DNA from: an uncultured Acidobacteriia bacterium | Lineage (GTDB): Bacteria > Acidobacteriota > Terriglobia > Bryobacterales > Bryobacteraceae | Assembly (NCBI GenBank): GCA_903909435.1 | Contig: CAIVVT010000240.1 | Location: 1-55,135 of the forward strand | Reading direction: 5' to 3' | DNA: 55,135 nt | Shown here: piece by piece, positions 45,596 through 54,886 of the stretch | Layout of the letters: the number at the start of each line of letters is the position of its first letter | Numbering within the stretch: position 1 is the first letter of the stretch | Translations under genes and position numbers: made by a program | Notes under the pieces: generated by a model | Databases searched by the model: none | Seen by the model: the letters and a program-made list of their open reading frames with translations, nothing else | What the model was told of the DNA's origin: nothing

Positions 45596-46624
45596 ATGCG
45601 AGTCTTGATCATTGGCGGAACGGGCAACATCAGCACGACGATCACCCGCGAACTGGCGCGCCGCGGGGAAGATCTGACGTTGGTCAAGCGATCGCCCTCG
45701 CAGCCAGAGGATTTGCAGGGAGTCACGGTGATCGCCTGCGATAGAACAGATCGTGCCGATTTTCAGCAAAAACTGGCGGGAAAAGGTCCTTTCGATTGCG
45801 TGATTGACATGGTCTGCTACGAGCCTGAAGACGCGCGTTGCGCCGTAGAGACGTTTCGCGGACAGGCGGGCCAGTTCATTTTCTGCAGCACTGTGGATGT
45901 CTATTCGAAGACGCCGGCAAGCTATCCGGTAACTGAAGCAAACGGTGTTGTGGAAGCCCTGCCGAGCTTCCCATATGCCTGGAAGAAAGTCGAGTGCGAG
46001 AAGATCCTGTGGGCAGCGCATCGCAGGGGCGATTTTCCGGTCACCATCATCCGGCCGGCTTTCACCTACAACGACACCTGGAGCCCGGGCATCCACAGCT
46101 TCGGCGGGCAGACGTATCACCTCGATCGGCTTCGCAAGGCTCAGCCGATCATCCTGCACGGCGACGGAACTTCGATCTGGACGGCAACGCATCGGGACGA
46201 TGTGGCGCTGGCTTTCGTAAACGCGATCGGCAACGACAGGACGTACGGCGAGGGCTACAACGTTCCCGGCGACGAGTGGATGACGCACAACCACATCTGG
46301 CGCACGATTGCCCGTGCTCTCGCGGCGCCGGAGCCGGACTTCGTCTACATCCCGACCGACTTGCTCGGCAAACTGGTGCCCGCCGAAGCGGAATGGTGCG
46401 TCGAGAACTTCCGTCACAACAACATATTCGATAGTTCGAAGGCTAAGCGCGACCTTGGCTTTCGCTATACGATCCCGTTTCGGGAAGGCGTCGCGAGGTG
46501 CCTTGACTATCTGACCAGGCACGGGAAGATCGAGGACAGCGCCAAGTATCAGTTTTATGATGCGATCGTCTATGCGTGGCGAGAGAATACGGCGCGGATG
46601 ACGAAGACTTTACAGGCCGATTGA
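45596..46624 (+). CDS. NAD-dependent epimerase/dehydratase (extended SDR)
   Basis: 342 residues, cytoplasmic. GGTGNIS cofactor loop at residue 7. CSTVDVY and the catalytic pair in YAWKK near 124, and a C-terminal substrate domain (IIRPAFTYND, THRDDVALAF). This branch resembles isoflavone-reductase/UDP-sugar-epimerase-like proteins often found beside sugar transporters in acidobacteria. AAAGGA precedes the ATG. It might act on a free or nucleotide-linked pectin sugar; no substrate is visible. Part of the long operon. Confidence 0.75.
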   Translation: MRVLIIGGTGNISTTITRELARRGEDLTLVKRSPSQPEDLQGVTVIACDRTDRADFQQKLAGKGPFDCVIDMVCYEPEDARCAVETFRGQAGQFIFCSTVDVYSKTPASYPVTEANGVVEALPSFPYAWKKVECEKILWAAHRRGDFPVTIIRPAFTYNDTWSPGIHSFGGQTYHLDRLRKAQPIILHGDGTSIWTATHRDDVALAFVNAIGNDRTYGEGYNVPGDEWMTHNHIWRTIARALAAPEPDFVYIPTDLLGKLVPAEAEWCVENFRHNNIFDSSKAKRDLGFRYTIPFREGVARCLDYLTRHGKIEDSAKYQFYDAIVYAWRENTARMTKTLQAD

Positions 46625-46635
46625 GGCGCGCAAGT

Positions 46636-47880
46636 ATGTTAACGGCCACACCAGCGGATTCCGGGTCTACGCGTTTCACGCTCTACACGATCTACTTTAT
46701 CTACTTCTTCTGCGGGATGACGCAATGCTTTGAGGGCGTATTCCTGCCCGAGTTCAAAGAGTATTTCCATCTCAATTATCAACAGCAGATGTATACTATG
46801 TTCGCGAAGAATATCCCATTCCTGCTGGCTGGAGGAATCGGGTATCTGATCCGCTACACGGGCTACAAGCGATGCATGATTGCGGCGATGGCGCTATTTT
46901 CGCTCGGTACGCTGCTGCTCGTCCCCGGACTTCGCTCAGGCCGGTACGACTTAGTGCTGCTGGGTTTCTTTCTGATCGGGCTCGGATTCAATTTTGAGAT
47001 CGTCGCCGGGAACCCGATGCTGTCCGCCCTCGGACCTTCGAGAAGCGCGTCGAGCCGGCTCAATCTCGGCAATGCGCTGGGCGCGGTGGCACAGATCATC
47101 GCGCCGGCGACGCTGTCCTTTATTATCCCAGCGGCGGTGATCGCAGTGGATGCGAAGCTGCCCTACATGGAACGGCTCTTTGTCGCGCTCGGCGTGGTGC
47201 TCGCGCTGGTCTCCGTCGTCGCCTTTATCACTCGGGATATCGATATTGCGGCCAGTTTCGGAAGCGGCGGCCAAGGTTCGGCGGTTCGCGGAGCCATTTG
47301 GTCGCACTCGCGCGTGATGCTAGGCTTTGTGACCATATTCCTGATTCTGGGTGTGGAGGCCGGCCTGTTCGGTTTCTACCGCAATTTCCTGGAGGATCCG
47401 GGCGTCGGGAGAATGACGGCCCACCAGTCCCAGCTATTGTTCACGGTCTATTTTGCCGTGTTCGCGTTCGGCCGGCTGGCCGCTTCGTGGGTCCAGACTA
47501 AAATGTTGCCCACCACACACCTGATAATCAGCCTCGCCGGCGCGATGGCGTGCCTGGCTACCGCAGTTTTAGCCAAAGGTATGTTCGCCGTGGCGGCAGT
47601 TACAGCGATCGGGTTTTTCGTTTCTGTATTGTTCCCGACTCTTTACTCGTTGGCCATCGAAAACATGGGCGAGTTAACTGGTCAGGCATCGGGCTTGCTT
47701 ACTATGGGATTTGTAGGGTGTGCGCTGATCCCGGTGTTGCAGGGCAAGCTGGCCGATTCCATCGGATTGCAGCATTCTTATGCATTGGGCTTAGCCAGCT
47801 ACCTGTTCGCGATGTTTTACACGTTCAAGATGCGGCAGGCGGCTAGCCTGTCACCGGTGTGCGGCGGAACCGGCAACTAG
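46636..47880 (+). CDS. MFS permease of the FHS/FucP-like type
   Basis: 414 residues, about twelve transmembrane segments (FIYFFCGMTQCFEGVFLPEF, then paired helices; second half from about residue 215). The early FF-GxxxxFxGxxLPxx pattern and the overall layout resemble fucose/glucose-proton symporters. It starts 11 bases after the epimerase stop at an ATG giving a proper cytoplasmic N-terminus. Likely imports a monosaccharide such as fucose, galactose or another sugar released from pectin side chains. It is the second permease of the locus. Confidence 0.75.
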   Translation: MLTATPADSGSTRFTLYTIYFIYFFCGMTQCFEGVFLPEFKEYFHLNYQQQMYTMFAKNIPFLLAGGIGYLIRYTGYKRCMIAAMALFSLGTLLLVPGLRSGRYDLVLLGFFLIGLGFNFEIVAGNPMLSALGPSRSASSRLNLGNALGAVAQIIAPATLSFIIPAAVIAVDAKLPYMERLFVALGVVLALVSVVAFITRDIDIAASFGSGGQGSAVRGAIWSHSRVMLGFVTIFLILGVEAGLFGFYRNFLEDPGVGRMTAHQSQLLFTVYFAVFAFGRLAASWVQTKMLPTTHLIISLAGAMACLATAVLAKGMFAVAAVTAIGFFVSVLFPTLYSLAIENMGELTGQASGLLTMGFVGCALIPVLQGKLADSIGLQHSYALGLASYLFAMFYTFKMRQAASLSPVCGGTGN

Positions 47881-47965
47881 GTGAACGCTTACGCAAATGG
47901 CAGACGGCGCACATGCGGTTCGGAAGCGAAGCGAAAACTGGATTTCGAGCAATTCACCAGAACTT

Positions 47966-49183
47966 ATGAAGACGACATGGTTGGCAGTAACCGCATTTCT
48001 GTTTCTGACCTCGCCGGTATTCTCGCAAACGGCCGATTACGACCGCTTCGGCGGCTGGAGTCTCGTGAGAGGCGGCCGCACTGGCTTCTTTCACGTCGAG
48101 ATCATTAAAGGACTTTGGTGGTTTGTCACACCCGAAGGCAACGGCTTTCTCTCGAAGGGCGTTGATCACATCAACTGGCATGCGGAACGGCCCGGATCTC
48201 CTCCCGTGGTGCCCGCCGATCCTGCTGAATGGGCGAAGAATACGGCACGTCAACTGCGCGAGTGGAACTTCAACACCGCGGCCTCATGGGCGGAACCTGA
48301 ATTCGCAAACGCTGGAATCGTTTATGCGCCAGTACTCGATTTGGCAGGAGCTGCTGACCCGGACGATCTCTGGCTGAACCGCAAGGTCTTCGACATGTTT
48401 AGTCCTGCTTCTCAAGCGGCAGTTCAGGAATCCGCCCGGAAACGCATTGGCGAACTCGCCTCGAATCCCTGGGTGCTCGGATATTTCACCGACAACGAGC
48501 TTCGTTGGGGTGCGGAATGGAAGTCAAAGGAAAGCCTCCTCGAAATGTACTTGCGGCTGCCCGCAGAGAGTCCAGGCAGGCGGACAGTCGAGACCTTCCT
48601 GGCAGTGCGCGGGAAGAACGTGGAGACGATGACCCCCGCGGACAAGGACGACTTCTTGGAGAAGGTTGCCGCCGAATATGGACGCCTGACGCGCGACGCC
48701 ATCCGGAAATACGACAAGGTCCATCTTATCCTGGGCTGCCGGTTTGCAGGCTACGCTCCGGATGCGGCGCTGCGGGGAGTTAGTAAGTACTTCGATGTGA
48801 TCTCATACAACGACTACAGTGCGAAAGCTCCGCTGGAGATGCTGCGGCACATTACAGCGGTGACCGGCAAACCGGTGATGATCACTGAATTCAGTTTCAA
48901 GGCGATGGATTCGGGTTTGGCGAACGCCAAGGGCGGTGGCAAGCCGGTCGCAACACAAATGGATCGGGCCGACAGCTTTGAACGTTACGCAACCGATCTC
49001 GCGACGCTTCCAGGATTCCTAGGCTACCACTGGTTTCAGTACTTCGATCAGCCGAAAGAAGGCCGCGCGATTGACGGCGAAAACAGCAACTACGGAGTTG
49101 TCAGAATCGAAGGCACGCCCTGGGAGGCCTTGACCGAACGCATGAAGACAGTCAACGGCCAGTTGGAGCGAATGCGCCCGTGA
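47966..49183 (+). CDS. Exported clan GH-A glycosidase (agarase-like annotation class)
   Basis: 405 residues. ATG at 47966 yields a signal peptide (WLAVTAFLFLTSPVFSQ). A TIM barrel follows with LWWFVTPEGNGFLSKGVDHI; the acid/base Glu is probably in GYFTDNELRWG and the nucleophile Glu in VMITEFSF, the NE...E arrangement of clan GH-A. Relatives are often labelled agarase or GH50/GH86-like; agar is an unlikely substrate in soil, so a galactan side chain is more plausible. No ribosome-binding site is obvious; the gene starts 85 bases after the permease and ends the operon. Confidence 0.7.
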   Translation: MKTTWLAVTAFLFLTSPVFSQTADYDRFGGWSLVRGGRTGFFHVEIIKGLWWFVTPEGNGFLSKGVDHINWHAERPGSPPVVPADPAEWAKNTARQLREWNFNTAASWAEPEFANAGIVYAPVLDLAGAADPDDLWLNRKVFDMFSPASQAAVQESARKRIGELASNPWVLGYFTDNELRWGAEWKSKESLLEMYLRLPAESPGRRTVETFLAVRGKNVETMTPADKDDFLEKVAAEYGRLTRDAIRKYDKVHLILGCRFAGYAPDAALRGVSKYFDVISYNDYSAKAPLEMLRHITAVTGKPVMITEFSFKAMDSGLANAKGGGKPVATQMDRADSFERYATDLATLPGFLGYHWFQYFDQPKEGRAIDGENSNYGVVRIEGTPWEALTERMKTVNGQLERMRP

Positions 49184-49194
49184 ACTTCGGGGCT

Positions 49195-49209
49195 CTCAGT
49201 CGTACTGAG
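49195..49209 (+). terminator. Small hairpin after the operon
   Basis: CTCAGT, CGT and ACTGAG make a perfect 6-bp stem 11 bases after the last stop codon. No T-run follows, so it is at best a weak or Rho-assisted terminator. Confidence 0.25.
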
Positions 49210-50246
49210 GTGCGCAGGCTGGGGCGCCTAGCGGGAGTTTACTTCGAGCCGCCTACGCGCGGGTGCAAGTGGCTCTTTCAGGCGATGGGTTACGGGCGTG
49301 AGTTTGTATTATCCACGCGGGGTACTACGAAGTTCGTCCAGCCCGAGCGATTCCGAGGAATCAGCGCTCAGAATCAAGCACGCCAGTACATCATGTTATA
49401 GGTCGAACCTCGTATCGTCCGAGCATTCGACTTGTCGTTTTCTCCTCGGCTGTTTCCGGATTGAGCGGAACCTACGCACTACAGCAGGCCTGCGTTGCAG
49501 CATTGTGAGCATGCGCCGGGCGCCTTCGCTCCCAGGTGGTGCCCGTTGAAATCGCGCGTGCCAGGGGCTTTCAGCAAATATGCGCTCCGGAGGAGCATCG
49601 TGATTTCGTAACATGCCGCGACATGGCATCCTGTGCGATGATGCCGGTTCCGTTGGTCTTGCTCGCCGCGACACATTGTTGCCGGACTTTCTCCTCGATC
49701 GTGTTGGACTTGATCCATCTGGCGGTTCTGGCGGCACATTCCCGCAGCTCTCTCGCGGCGGAAAACCTATTCCTCCGCAAGTAGCTGGCACTCTTTCAAG
49801 AGCGGGAGGTGAAAGCCCGGCGGGCGACCGATTCAACGCGGTGGATGATGGCGAATGTTTGGATTTCCTCATTCCGTTTAATGCGGGCCATCTCAATTCG
49901 GTTCTTGAATCGCGGGTGCAGCACTTCAGTCACTGCAGACCGCACATGGGCCTCGGCCCCGCGGTACCGGCACCGGCACGACCGCCGCCTGAGAGTTCGG
50001 ATCGCCATCAGTTTCCACCCGGCTTCAGAGTCCGCAGCACTGGGATTCTCGCGGGCTTCCCCACGAGTACTGGCTCGAGAAAGAAGCGGCATAGCGGCGG
50101 ATCTGCTTATTGCGGAGCTCTGAAACAACATGGGAGATCCGTCGGCGTTGCCGGGGGATCTTTGCGCATTGGTGGCAGTCGGACGAAGCTCTACGCGGCC
50201 CTGAATCGAAACTGCGGTTGTCCCACCAGTCGAATGCAGAACGGCA
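49210..50246. other. 1.0-kb gene-free stretch with decayed sequence
   Basis: No intact gene. It contains the left copy of the 150-bp direct repeat (49427-49576). Minus-strand frames at 49571-49780 (WIKSNTIEEKVRQQCVAAS) and 49796-49960 (RFKNRIEMARIKRNEEIQ) look partly protein-like but have no start signals and no family I can name. The stretch is a boundary between the pectin operon and the next gene group. Confidence 0.3.
49427..49576 (+). repeat. 150-bp direct repeat, left copy
   Basis: Matches 54664-54813 in the same orientation, roughly 80% identical by eye, with compensating one-base gaps. The best conserved part is GCCCGTTGAAATCGCGCGTG (next to CCAGGGG), nearly identical in both. It has no coding frame shared by both copies, so it is probably a mobile-element relic or conserved non-coding unit. 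Confidence 0.6.
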
Positions 50247-51098
50247 TCACGGAGTCCTGGCTTGCTGCGATCCTCCGTCTACGGCGAGTTCGATGACGCG
50301 GAGATCCGTATCCCGGTCGCGCAGCGTTAACACTATCTCGCCCCGCCCATCTGCCACGAAACTCGATCCTCCATAAGTGCGCCCGCGCCATGGCCCGTGG
50401 CCCATCTCGCCGACCAGATCGACCCCCACCATCGGGCACTCCAGTTCCGCCGCTCGCTTCTTCACGAGCCTCTCTAGCTCTTTTGAATGGCCCGGCCAAT
50501 CCTGTTTCGGCGCGGCCCAGCCGTATGGCACCAGAAGCAGGTCAGGATTCAGGCTCTTGAGGCGTGCCAGGTGCGAATCGACGAAGGTGTCCGCGCAGAT
50601 CAAAACAGCGATGCGACCGAACTCAGTCTCGACAATGCCGATGTCTTCCGGGCGACCTTCCGAGTAAGGAGGCGACATCAATTCCGGCAACACGTTGATC
50701 TTCCGGTGTTTCCAGAGCAACTTTCCCGATTTGTCGACGAGAATGGCCGAATCGTAGAGCCGGTCGCCGTCCTTCTCATCCATCCCGATGGCGATCATCA
50801 GCTTGTACTTACGCGCGAGTTCGCCAATCCGCGCGCTGTCTTGGCCGGGAATCGGTTTGGCGAGCTGATGCGCCTCCGGATTCTCCCAGCCCAGGATCGC
50901 CGACTCCGGGAACACCGCGACATCTGCGTGTTGGGCTTCAGCCTGTTCCAACGCATACTCGATACGCCGGAAGTTCCCTTCACGGTCGCTGTCGATGACC
51001 AGAATCTGGCAAACCGCCACGCGGATCTTCTTCATCGGTACGCTCCATGCCAGCGGTAAACCAATCAGCAGGACAATCAGTGCTGTAATCCGTTTCAT
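50247..51098 (-). CDS. Nitrilase-superfamily carbon-nitrogen hydrolase, exported
   Basis: 283 residues. ATG at 51098 gives a signal peptide (ITALIVLLIGLPLAWS). The Glu-Lys-Cys triad is complete: E65 in VFPESAILGW, K133 in HRKINVL, C168 in VLICADTF. The family hydrolyses amides, ureas or nitriles; an exported form suggests an extracytoplasmic amide substrate. It lies 100 bases after the stop of the Tat-exported barrel protein on the same strand, so they may be co-transcribed. Exact substrate unknown. Confidence 0.8.
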   Translation of the reverse strand: MKRITALIVLLIGLPLAWSVPMKKIRVAVCQILVIDSDREGNFRRIEYALEQAEAQHADVAVFPESAILGWENPEAHQLAKPIPGQDSARIGELARKYKLMIAIGMDEKDGDRLYDSAILVDKSGKLLWKHRKINVLPELMSPPYSEGRPEDIGIVETEFGRIAVLICADTFVDSHLARLKSLNPDLLLVPYGWAAPKQDWPGHSKELERLVKKRAAELECPMVGVDLVGEMGHGPWRGRTYGGSSFVADGRGEIVLTLRDRDTDLRVIELAVDGGSQQARTP

Positions 51099-51198
51099 GA
51101 TCGCAAACCAAGGCTCTCTTAAAGATAGTCGAGCCTTGGACGTTCGAAGCGGCTCCATTGGAATCGTAGCGGCAATCTTGGTGAGAATCCGCAAGCCG

Positions 51199-52719
51199 TC
51201 AATGCGTGTTCGCGCGGATTGCCAAAACCTGCCGCACATCTCGCAGGACGTTCTCCATACACCGGCCGATCAGTTGCAGTTCCTGGCGACGCCTGCACTG
51301 CGTGCCCAATGCAGGGATTTGCTTCGACAAACGCTCCAAGTCGTTCCCGTACCCAATGAGCGCCTCGCTCGACAATCGTGTGAGATAGATCGGTTCGCCC
51401 GCGGTCTCACCTTTGAGCGGCTCGAAGTCGAACTCGCCGCTGGAAATGTCGCCGGCGCGAGTCAGGTAGCCGTGTTCGACGTCGATCAGCCAGCGCACAA
51501 TGTCCGCGGTGGCCCCGCGGTTGGCCGGCTCAAAAAGGCGTTCGACAACCTGGGAAAGGGCCTGTTCACACGACTGCTGCGGGTTGCTGAGCAGGCGGCC
51601 GGCAAACCGCGTCATGATGTCGAACTGCAGGTTCGCCATCGGACCCATAAAGTATTCGAACGCCCGGCCGCCGTCCTCGTGCAACGACCGAATGCTCCTG
51701 GCGGTCATCTCGGCAAGCGGCAGGAACCAACAGTCGCGGTGCCAACGCTGCGGAGGGACGATTACGGCTCCGCCGAGCGAGCCGAGGGCGCACGGGAGAC
51801 GCGCCGTAAGTGACCGGCGGTATTCCCGCCCTTTCCGCTCCGACTGATCGGTCACATCAGTGAGGAAATCGAGATGGCTCGTCAGCTGGTTCAACGCCTC
51901 CGCTCCGTCCCCCAGATCCACGCCCCAGGCGCTCATCCCCACAATCTGCTTGGGATGCTGCCGCTTGATGTACTCGGCCGTTTCATTGATGACGCGTGAA
52001 TGATACTCGGTGTCGGTCATGCGCCGGCACTGGGAGCAGTAACATCGGCCAAGGTCCCCGGATTGGAACCCGAATCCCTGAGTGCCGACTTCCTTCACGC
52101 ACAGGTCGACAATGTCGCGCATCCACTGGCGCGCGGACTCGCTGTGGTAGCACATGGCCACGCCATTGTCGCTCTGATACGAACCCCAGGCTATGCGGCC
52201 TTCGTTGCGCGCAGTCGCAGGATCGTGTTTGATAATCTCTTCAAACCCCCAACGATAAACTCCCAGGCCGTAGAGAACCCTGATGTCTAGCTTGTAGGCG
52301 TCGTTCAGAATCCGGTCGATCAAGCGGCGGCGTCTGGGCTCCAGAGAGTCGTTCAACGGAACGGTCCAGGCGTGGCTCGCATACAAACCCCACAAGGTGA
52401 TGCCGTTGTAGCCGCAATCGTGTGCCGTTCGCAGGAAGGACTTGTACTCCCGCACCGTCTGTTCATCGACGGTCGTAATAGGCCAGCGGCCTCCGCTGAG
52501 CGGACGGTTGGAATTGTCGTTGATCCAGCCTAGCAACAGCCTGTATTCAAACGCCTCGCTCATGCTGGCAGCGGGACGCACACGATCTTGAATCCGGCTG
52601 GATGAGGCTGAAGCGGAGACCGCCAATCCGGCACCGGCAGCCACCATGCCCGCCGTTTTGAGCATCTTTCGCCGGGTGATCGCGCTCGGAGGTCCGAAAT
52701 CTCTATCTGGCGCCGTCAT
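51199..52719 (-). CDS. Tat-exported TIM-barrel protein, glycosidase-like, unknown specificity
   Basis: 506 residues with a Tat signal (TRRKMLKTAGMVAAG). A barrel-like region contains CGYNGITLWGLYASHAW and GFGFQSGDLGRCYCSQCRR, a Cys-x1-Cys-x2-Cys cluster seen in DUF4838/alpha-glucuronidase-like proteins where it may bind metal. A helical C-terminal part (about 400-506) ends in Arg-rich helices. I cannot name a CAZy family. Start at the ATG 52719 has no clear ribosome-binding site. It is divergent from the DUF4832 gene across 150 bases. Confidence 0.6.
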   Translation of the reverse strand: MTAPDRDFGPPSAITRRKMLKTAGMVAAGAGLAVSASASSSRIQDRVRPAASMSEAFEYRLLLGWINDNSNRPLSGGRWPITTVDEQTVREYKSFLRTAHDCGYNGITLWGLYASHAWTVPLNDSLEPRRRRLIDRILNDAYKLDIRVLYGLGVYRWGFEEIIKHDPATARNEGRIAWGSYQSDNGVAMCYHSESARQWMRDIVDLCVKEVGTQGFGFQSGDLGRCYCSQCRRMTDTEYHSRVINETAEYIKRQHPKQIVGMSAWGVDLGDGAEALNQLTSHLDFLTDVTDQSERKGREYRRSLTARLPCALGSLGGAVIVPPQRWHRDCWFLPLAEMTARSIRSLHEDGGRAFEYFMGPMANLQFDIMTRFAGRLLSNPQQSCEQALSQVVERLFEPANRGATADIVRWLIDVEHGYLTRAGDISSGEFDFEPLKGETAGEPIYLTRLSSEALIGYGNDLERLSKQIPALGTQCRRRQELQLIGRCMENVLRDVRQVLAIRANTH

Positions 52720-52869
52720 TGGCTGTTTACTCTATCATTCCAGTCTTCGTCGAGCCCGTAAGGCTGACCGGTATGATTTGAAGGGTGAACCCGTAGTGAC
52801 GAGATCCCGGTAACGGCGCGGCCGACCCCGTGCAGAGTTGGCCGGGGGCAAGGACAAGGAACTTTGAGT

Positions 52870-54423
52870 ATGAATTCGAAGCATGCGATCTTGACGGGGA
52901 TCTGGCTGTGCGCCGGAATTGGTTCGCTGGACGCGCAGAGCGGGCGGGCGATCACGCGGGTTACCCCGGTTGAGCACAATGAGGTCCTGACCAACCCGCA
53001 CATGGGCTGGGGTTTGTGGGCTGGGCCGCGGTACTTCGACGGGCGGGCGTTCTCGCTCGACTACAACACCACCGGCTTCGGCGACGACGCGCCACTGTTC
53101 GGCTGGGTGCTGATCGACTGGATGTGGTCGGACCTCGAACCCAAGGAAGGCCACTACTACTGGAAAGACCTCGACACGGTCATGGACTATTGGGCCAGGC
53201 GCGGCAAGCAGGTTGAGTTGCGCATCTGGATCACCGACGATCCAGGCTGGGCCGGCGCTCCAGGCAATGAAGTGTGCCCCGAATGGCTGTGGGCGAGCGG
53301 AGTGAAATACCGCGCATACCTTGGTGAAGGCAAGGCGCCGAAAAAGGAGCCGGACTACGTCGATCCTTCCTACGAGAAGGTCTACCTGCCCAAGGCCAGG
53401 AGGTTCCTGCAGGCGCTGGCCGAACGCTACGATAAGCCCGCGAGTCCCGTCATGCTGTGGGGCGCGATGGGCTATGGTCAGTGGGGCGAGTGGCACACCA
53501 TGTGGTCCCACTACCCCTGGCCCAGCGTTGAGGTCAAGCGCCGCGTGCTCACCAAGATCGTCGATATGTACGCCGACGTATTCAAGGTGAAGCCGCTGAT
53601 CATCTCCTACTGCTTCGACGACGACCGCGATCAAGTTCGCAGCGTGGAGGACTATCTCGACCGGCAAGCGCTCGACGTGGCGATCGGGAAAGGCTTCGCG
53701 CTTGCGCGCCACGGCTTCATCGACGGGTTGTTGATGTACGACCGGCTGATCATGGAGCGCTATTGGCGCACCGCCGCGATGTGGGCCGAGGGCAACTGGT
53801 CGTATACGGCTGTCAAAGACGAGGGAGTGCATGGCACGCTCGCAGAGAACATGCGGGTGTTCTCCGAGTGGCACTCCAACTTCGGCCACTTCTACATGGA
53901 TGCCGACAGCTACAAGCGCGCCATGCGCGAAGACAAGGCGGCGTTTGAGAACGGCCTGCGGAGCGGTGGCATCGGCTACCGACTGGTGGCGATGGAGGCC
54001 AGTTGGCCCGAGGAGTTAGCCGCCGGCGACCTGCTGATGCTGCACTCGACCTGGGTGAATCGCAACGCCGGAAGACTCTACCAGCGCTACCCGCTGCGGA
54101 TCTACTTCACCGATGGAAACGGAGTCGAGAAGTGGAGCGCAAACGACCCGTCATTTACGCAGACCGGTTGGGTGCAGGGCGAGCACTATGAGGTCGACAC
54201 GTTGGTGACCACTTCGAACAAGCTGGAGCCGGGCACCTACGAAGTGCGTATCGCGATGGTCGATGCCGCCGGTAAGCCGGCCATTCGGCTGGCGATCGCG
54301 AGCGAGGACTCGCAGCTACGGTACAAACTCGGTACGATTCGGATTCTTCCGGCCAGACATCCGCCCGCTCAGCCACCAGTTGCGCGGCGTGGAACGTTTC
54401 GTGCTTCACCATCTCCTAGCTGA
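52870..54423 (+). CDS. Exported DUF4832/DUF4874-like protein with a foreign C-terminal tail
   Basis: 517 residues. AAGGA lies nine bases before the ATG at 52870; a signal peptide runs to about residue 23 (GSLDAQ). NPHMGWGLWAGPRYF begins a beta-galactosidase-like barrel (DUF4874) with WGAMGYGQWGEWH. A C-terminal sandwich (DUF4832) carries LEPGTYEVRIAMVD and ends naturally near LGTIRILPA. The last 22 residues (from about ARHPPAQPPVARR) are encoded by the antisense of a TPR-gene remnant, so the native stop was lost at a breakpoint near 54350. The fold itself is complete and may still work. Confidence 0.75.
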   Translation: MNSKHAILTGIWLCAGIGSLDAQSGRAITRVTPVEHNEVLTNPHMGWGLWAGPRYFDGRAFSLDYNTTGFGDDAPLFGWVLIDWMWSDLEPKEGHYYWKDLDTVMDYWARRGKQVELRIWITDDPGWAGAPGNEVCPEWLWASGVKYRAYLGEGKAPKKEPDYVDPSYEKVYLPKARRFLQALAERYDKPASPVMLWGAMGYGQWGEWHTMWSHYPWPSVEVKRRVLTKIVDMYADVFKVKPLIISYCFDDDRDQVRSVEDYLDRQALDVAIGKGFALARHGFIDGLLMYDRLIMERYWRTAAMWAEGNWSYTAVKDEGVHGTLAENMRVFSEWHSNFGHFYMDADSYKRAMREDKAAFENGLRSGGIGYRLVAMEASWPEELAAGDLLMLHSTWVNRNAGRLYQRYPLRIYFTDGNGVEKWSANDPSFTQTGWVQGEHYEVDTLVTTSNKLEPGTYEVRIAMVDAAGKPAIRLAIASEDSQLRYKLGTIRILPARHPPAQPPVARRGTFRASPSPS

Positions 54424-54596
54424 AGTCGAAGCGATAGTCCTCGTTCAGCGGCGCAAACTCGGCCGCCTTCTGATAGGCGTGCCCGGCGTCGAACGGGCGC
54501 TCGAGTTTCTCGTAGATGTCGCCCAGCAGGCTCTCGGCTTCTGCGGATTCCGGAATCCTCAGAGCCTCGACGGCGGTCATCCGCCGCACTGCTTCC
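54350..54596 (-). pseudogene. TPR-protein fragment, antisense to the DUF4832 tail
   Basis: The minus strand reads REAVRRMTAVEALRIPESAE, then LLGDIYEKLERPFDAGHAYQ and FAPLNEDYRFDFS, a typical TPR repeat from acidobacterial TPR proteins. A TAG follows, then EMVKHETFHAAQLVAERA in the same frame, the usual continuation. Both ends are missing. The fragment joins the DUF4832 gene on the other strand at about 54350. Confidence 0.55.
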
Positions 54597-54599
54597 CGC

Positions 54600-54655
54600 G
54601 CACAGAAACGTGCCTTTGGCGTTCACCGCCATCACACTTTCAAATCCCGTATGGT
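54600..54655 (-). pseudogene. Short SDR scrap
   Basis: The minus strand encodes GFESVMAVNAKGTFLCA, the conserved Asn-containing helix of SDR enzymes, with nothing else of the gene on either side. It sits between the TPR fragment and the right copy of the direct repeat. Confidence 0.4.
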
Positions 54656-54663
54656 CTGAATAC

Positions 54664-54813
54664 TCGACTTATCGCTTTCTGCTTGGCCGTTTCCAAATTG
54701 AGCGGAGCCAACGCGTGAAGGTGGGCCTGTGCTGGCAGTATCGTGAGCATGCGCCAGGGGACTTCGCTCCAAATAGTGCCCGTTGGAATCGCGCGTGCCA
54801 GGGGTTTTGTGCA
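54664..54813 (+). repeat. 150-bp direct repeat, right copy
   Basis: Partner of 49427-49576, same orientation, 5.2 kb apart. Together the copies bracket the nitrilase, Tat-barrel and DUF4832 genes. A transposase fragment begins about 75 bases to the right, which favours a mobile-element origin. Confidence 0.6.
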
Positions 54814-54886
54814 TGCACGGACACAGCTCTGCGCCAGCCGGCAAGCTTATGCTCGGCCAGCATTAGCCTTGGTCCGGAATTCATCA

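Noticed and set aside
52735..53889. Minus-strand open frame of about 384 codons opposite the DUF4832 gene
   Set aside because: No motif and no start signal; the plus-strand product is clearly the real protein.
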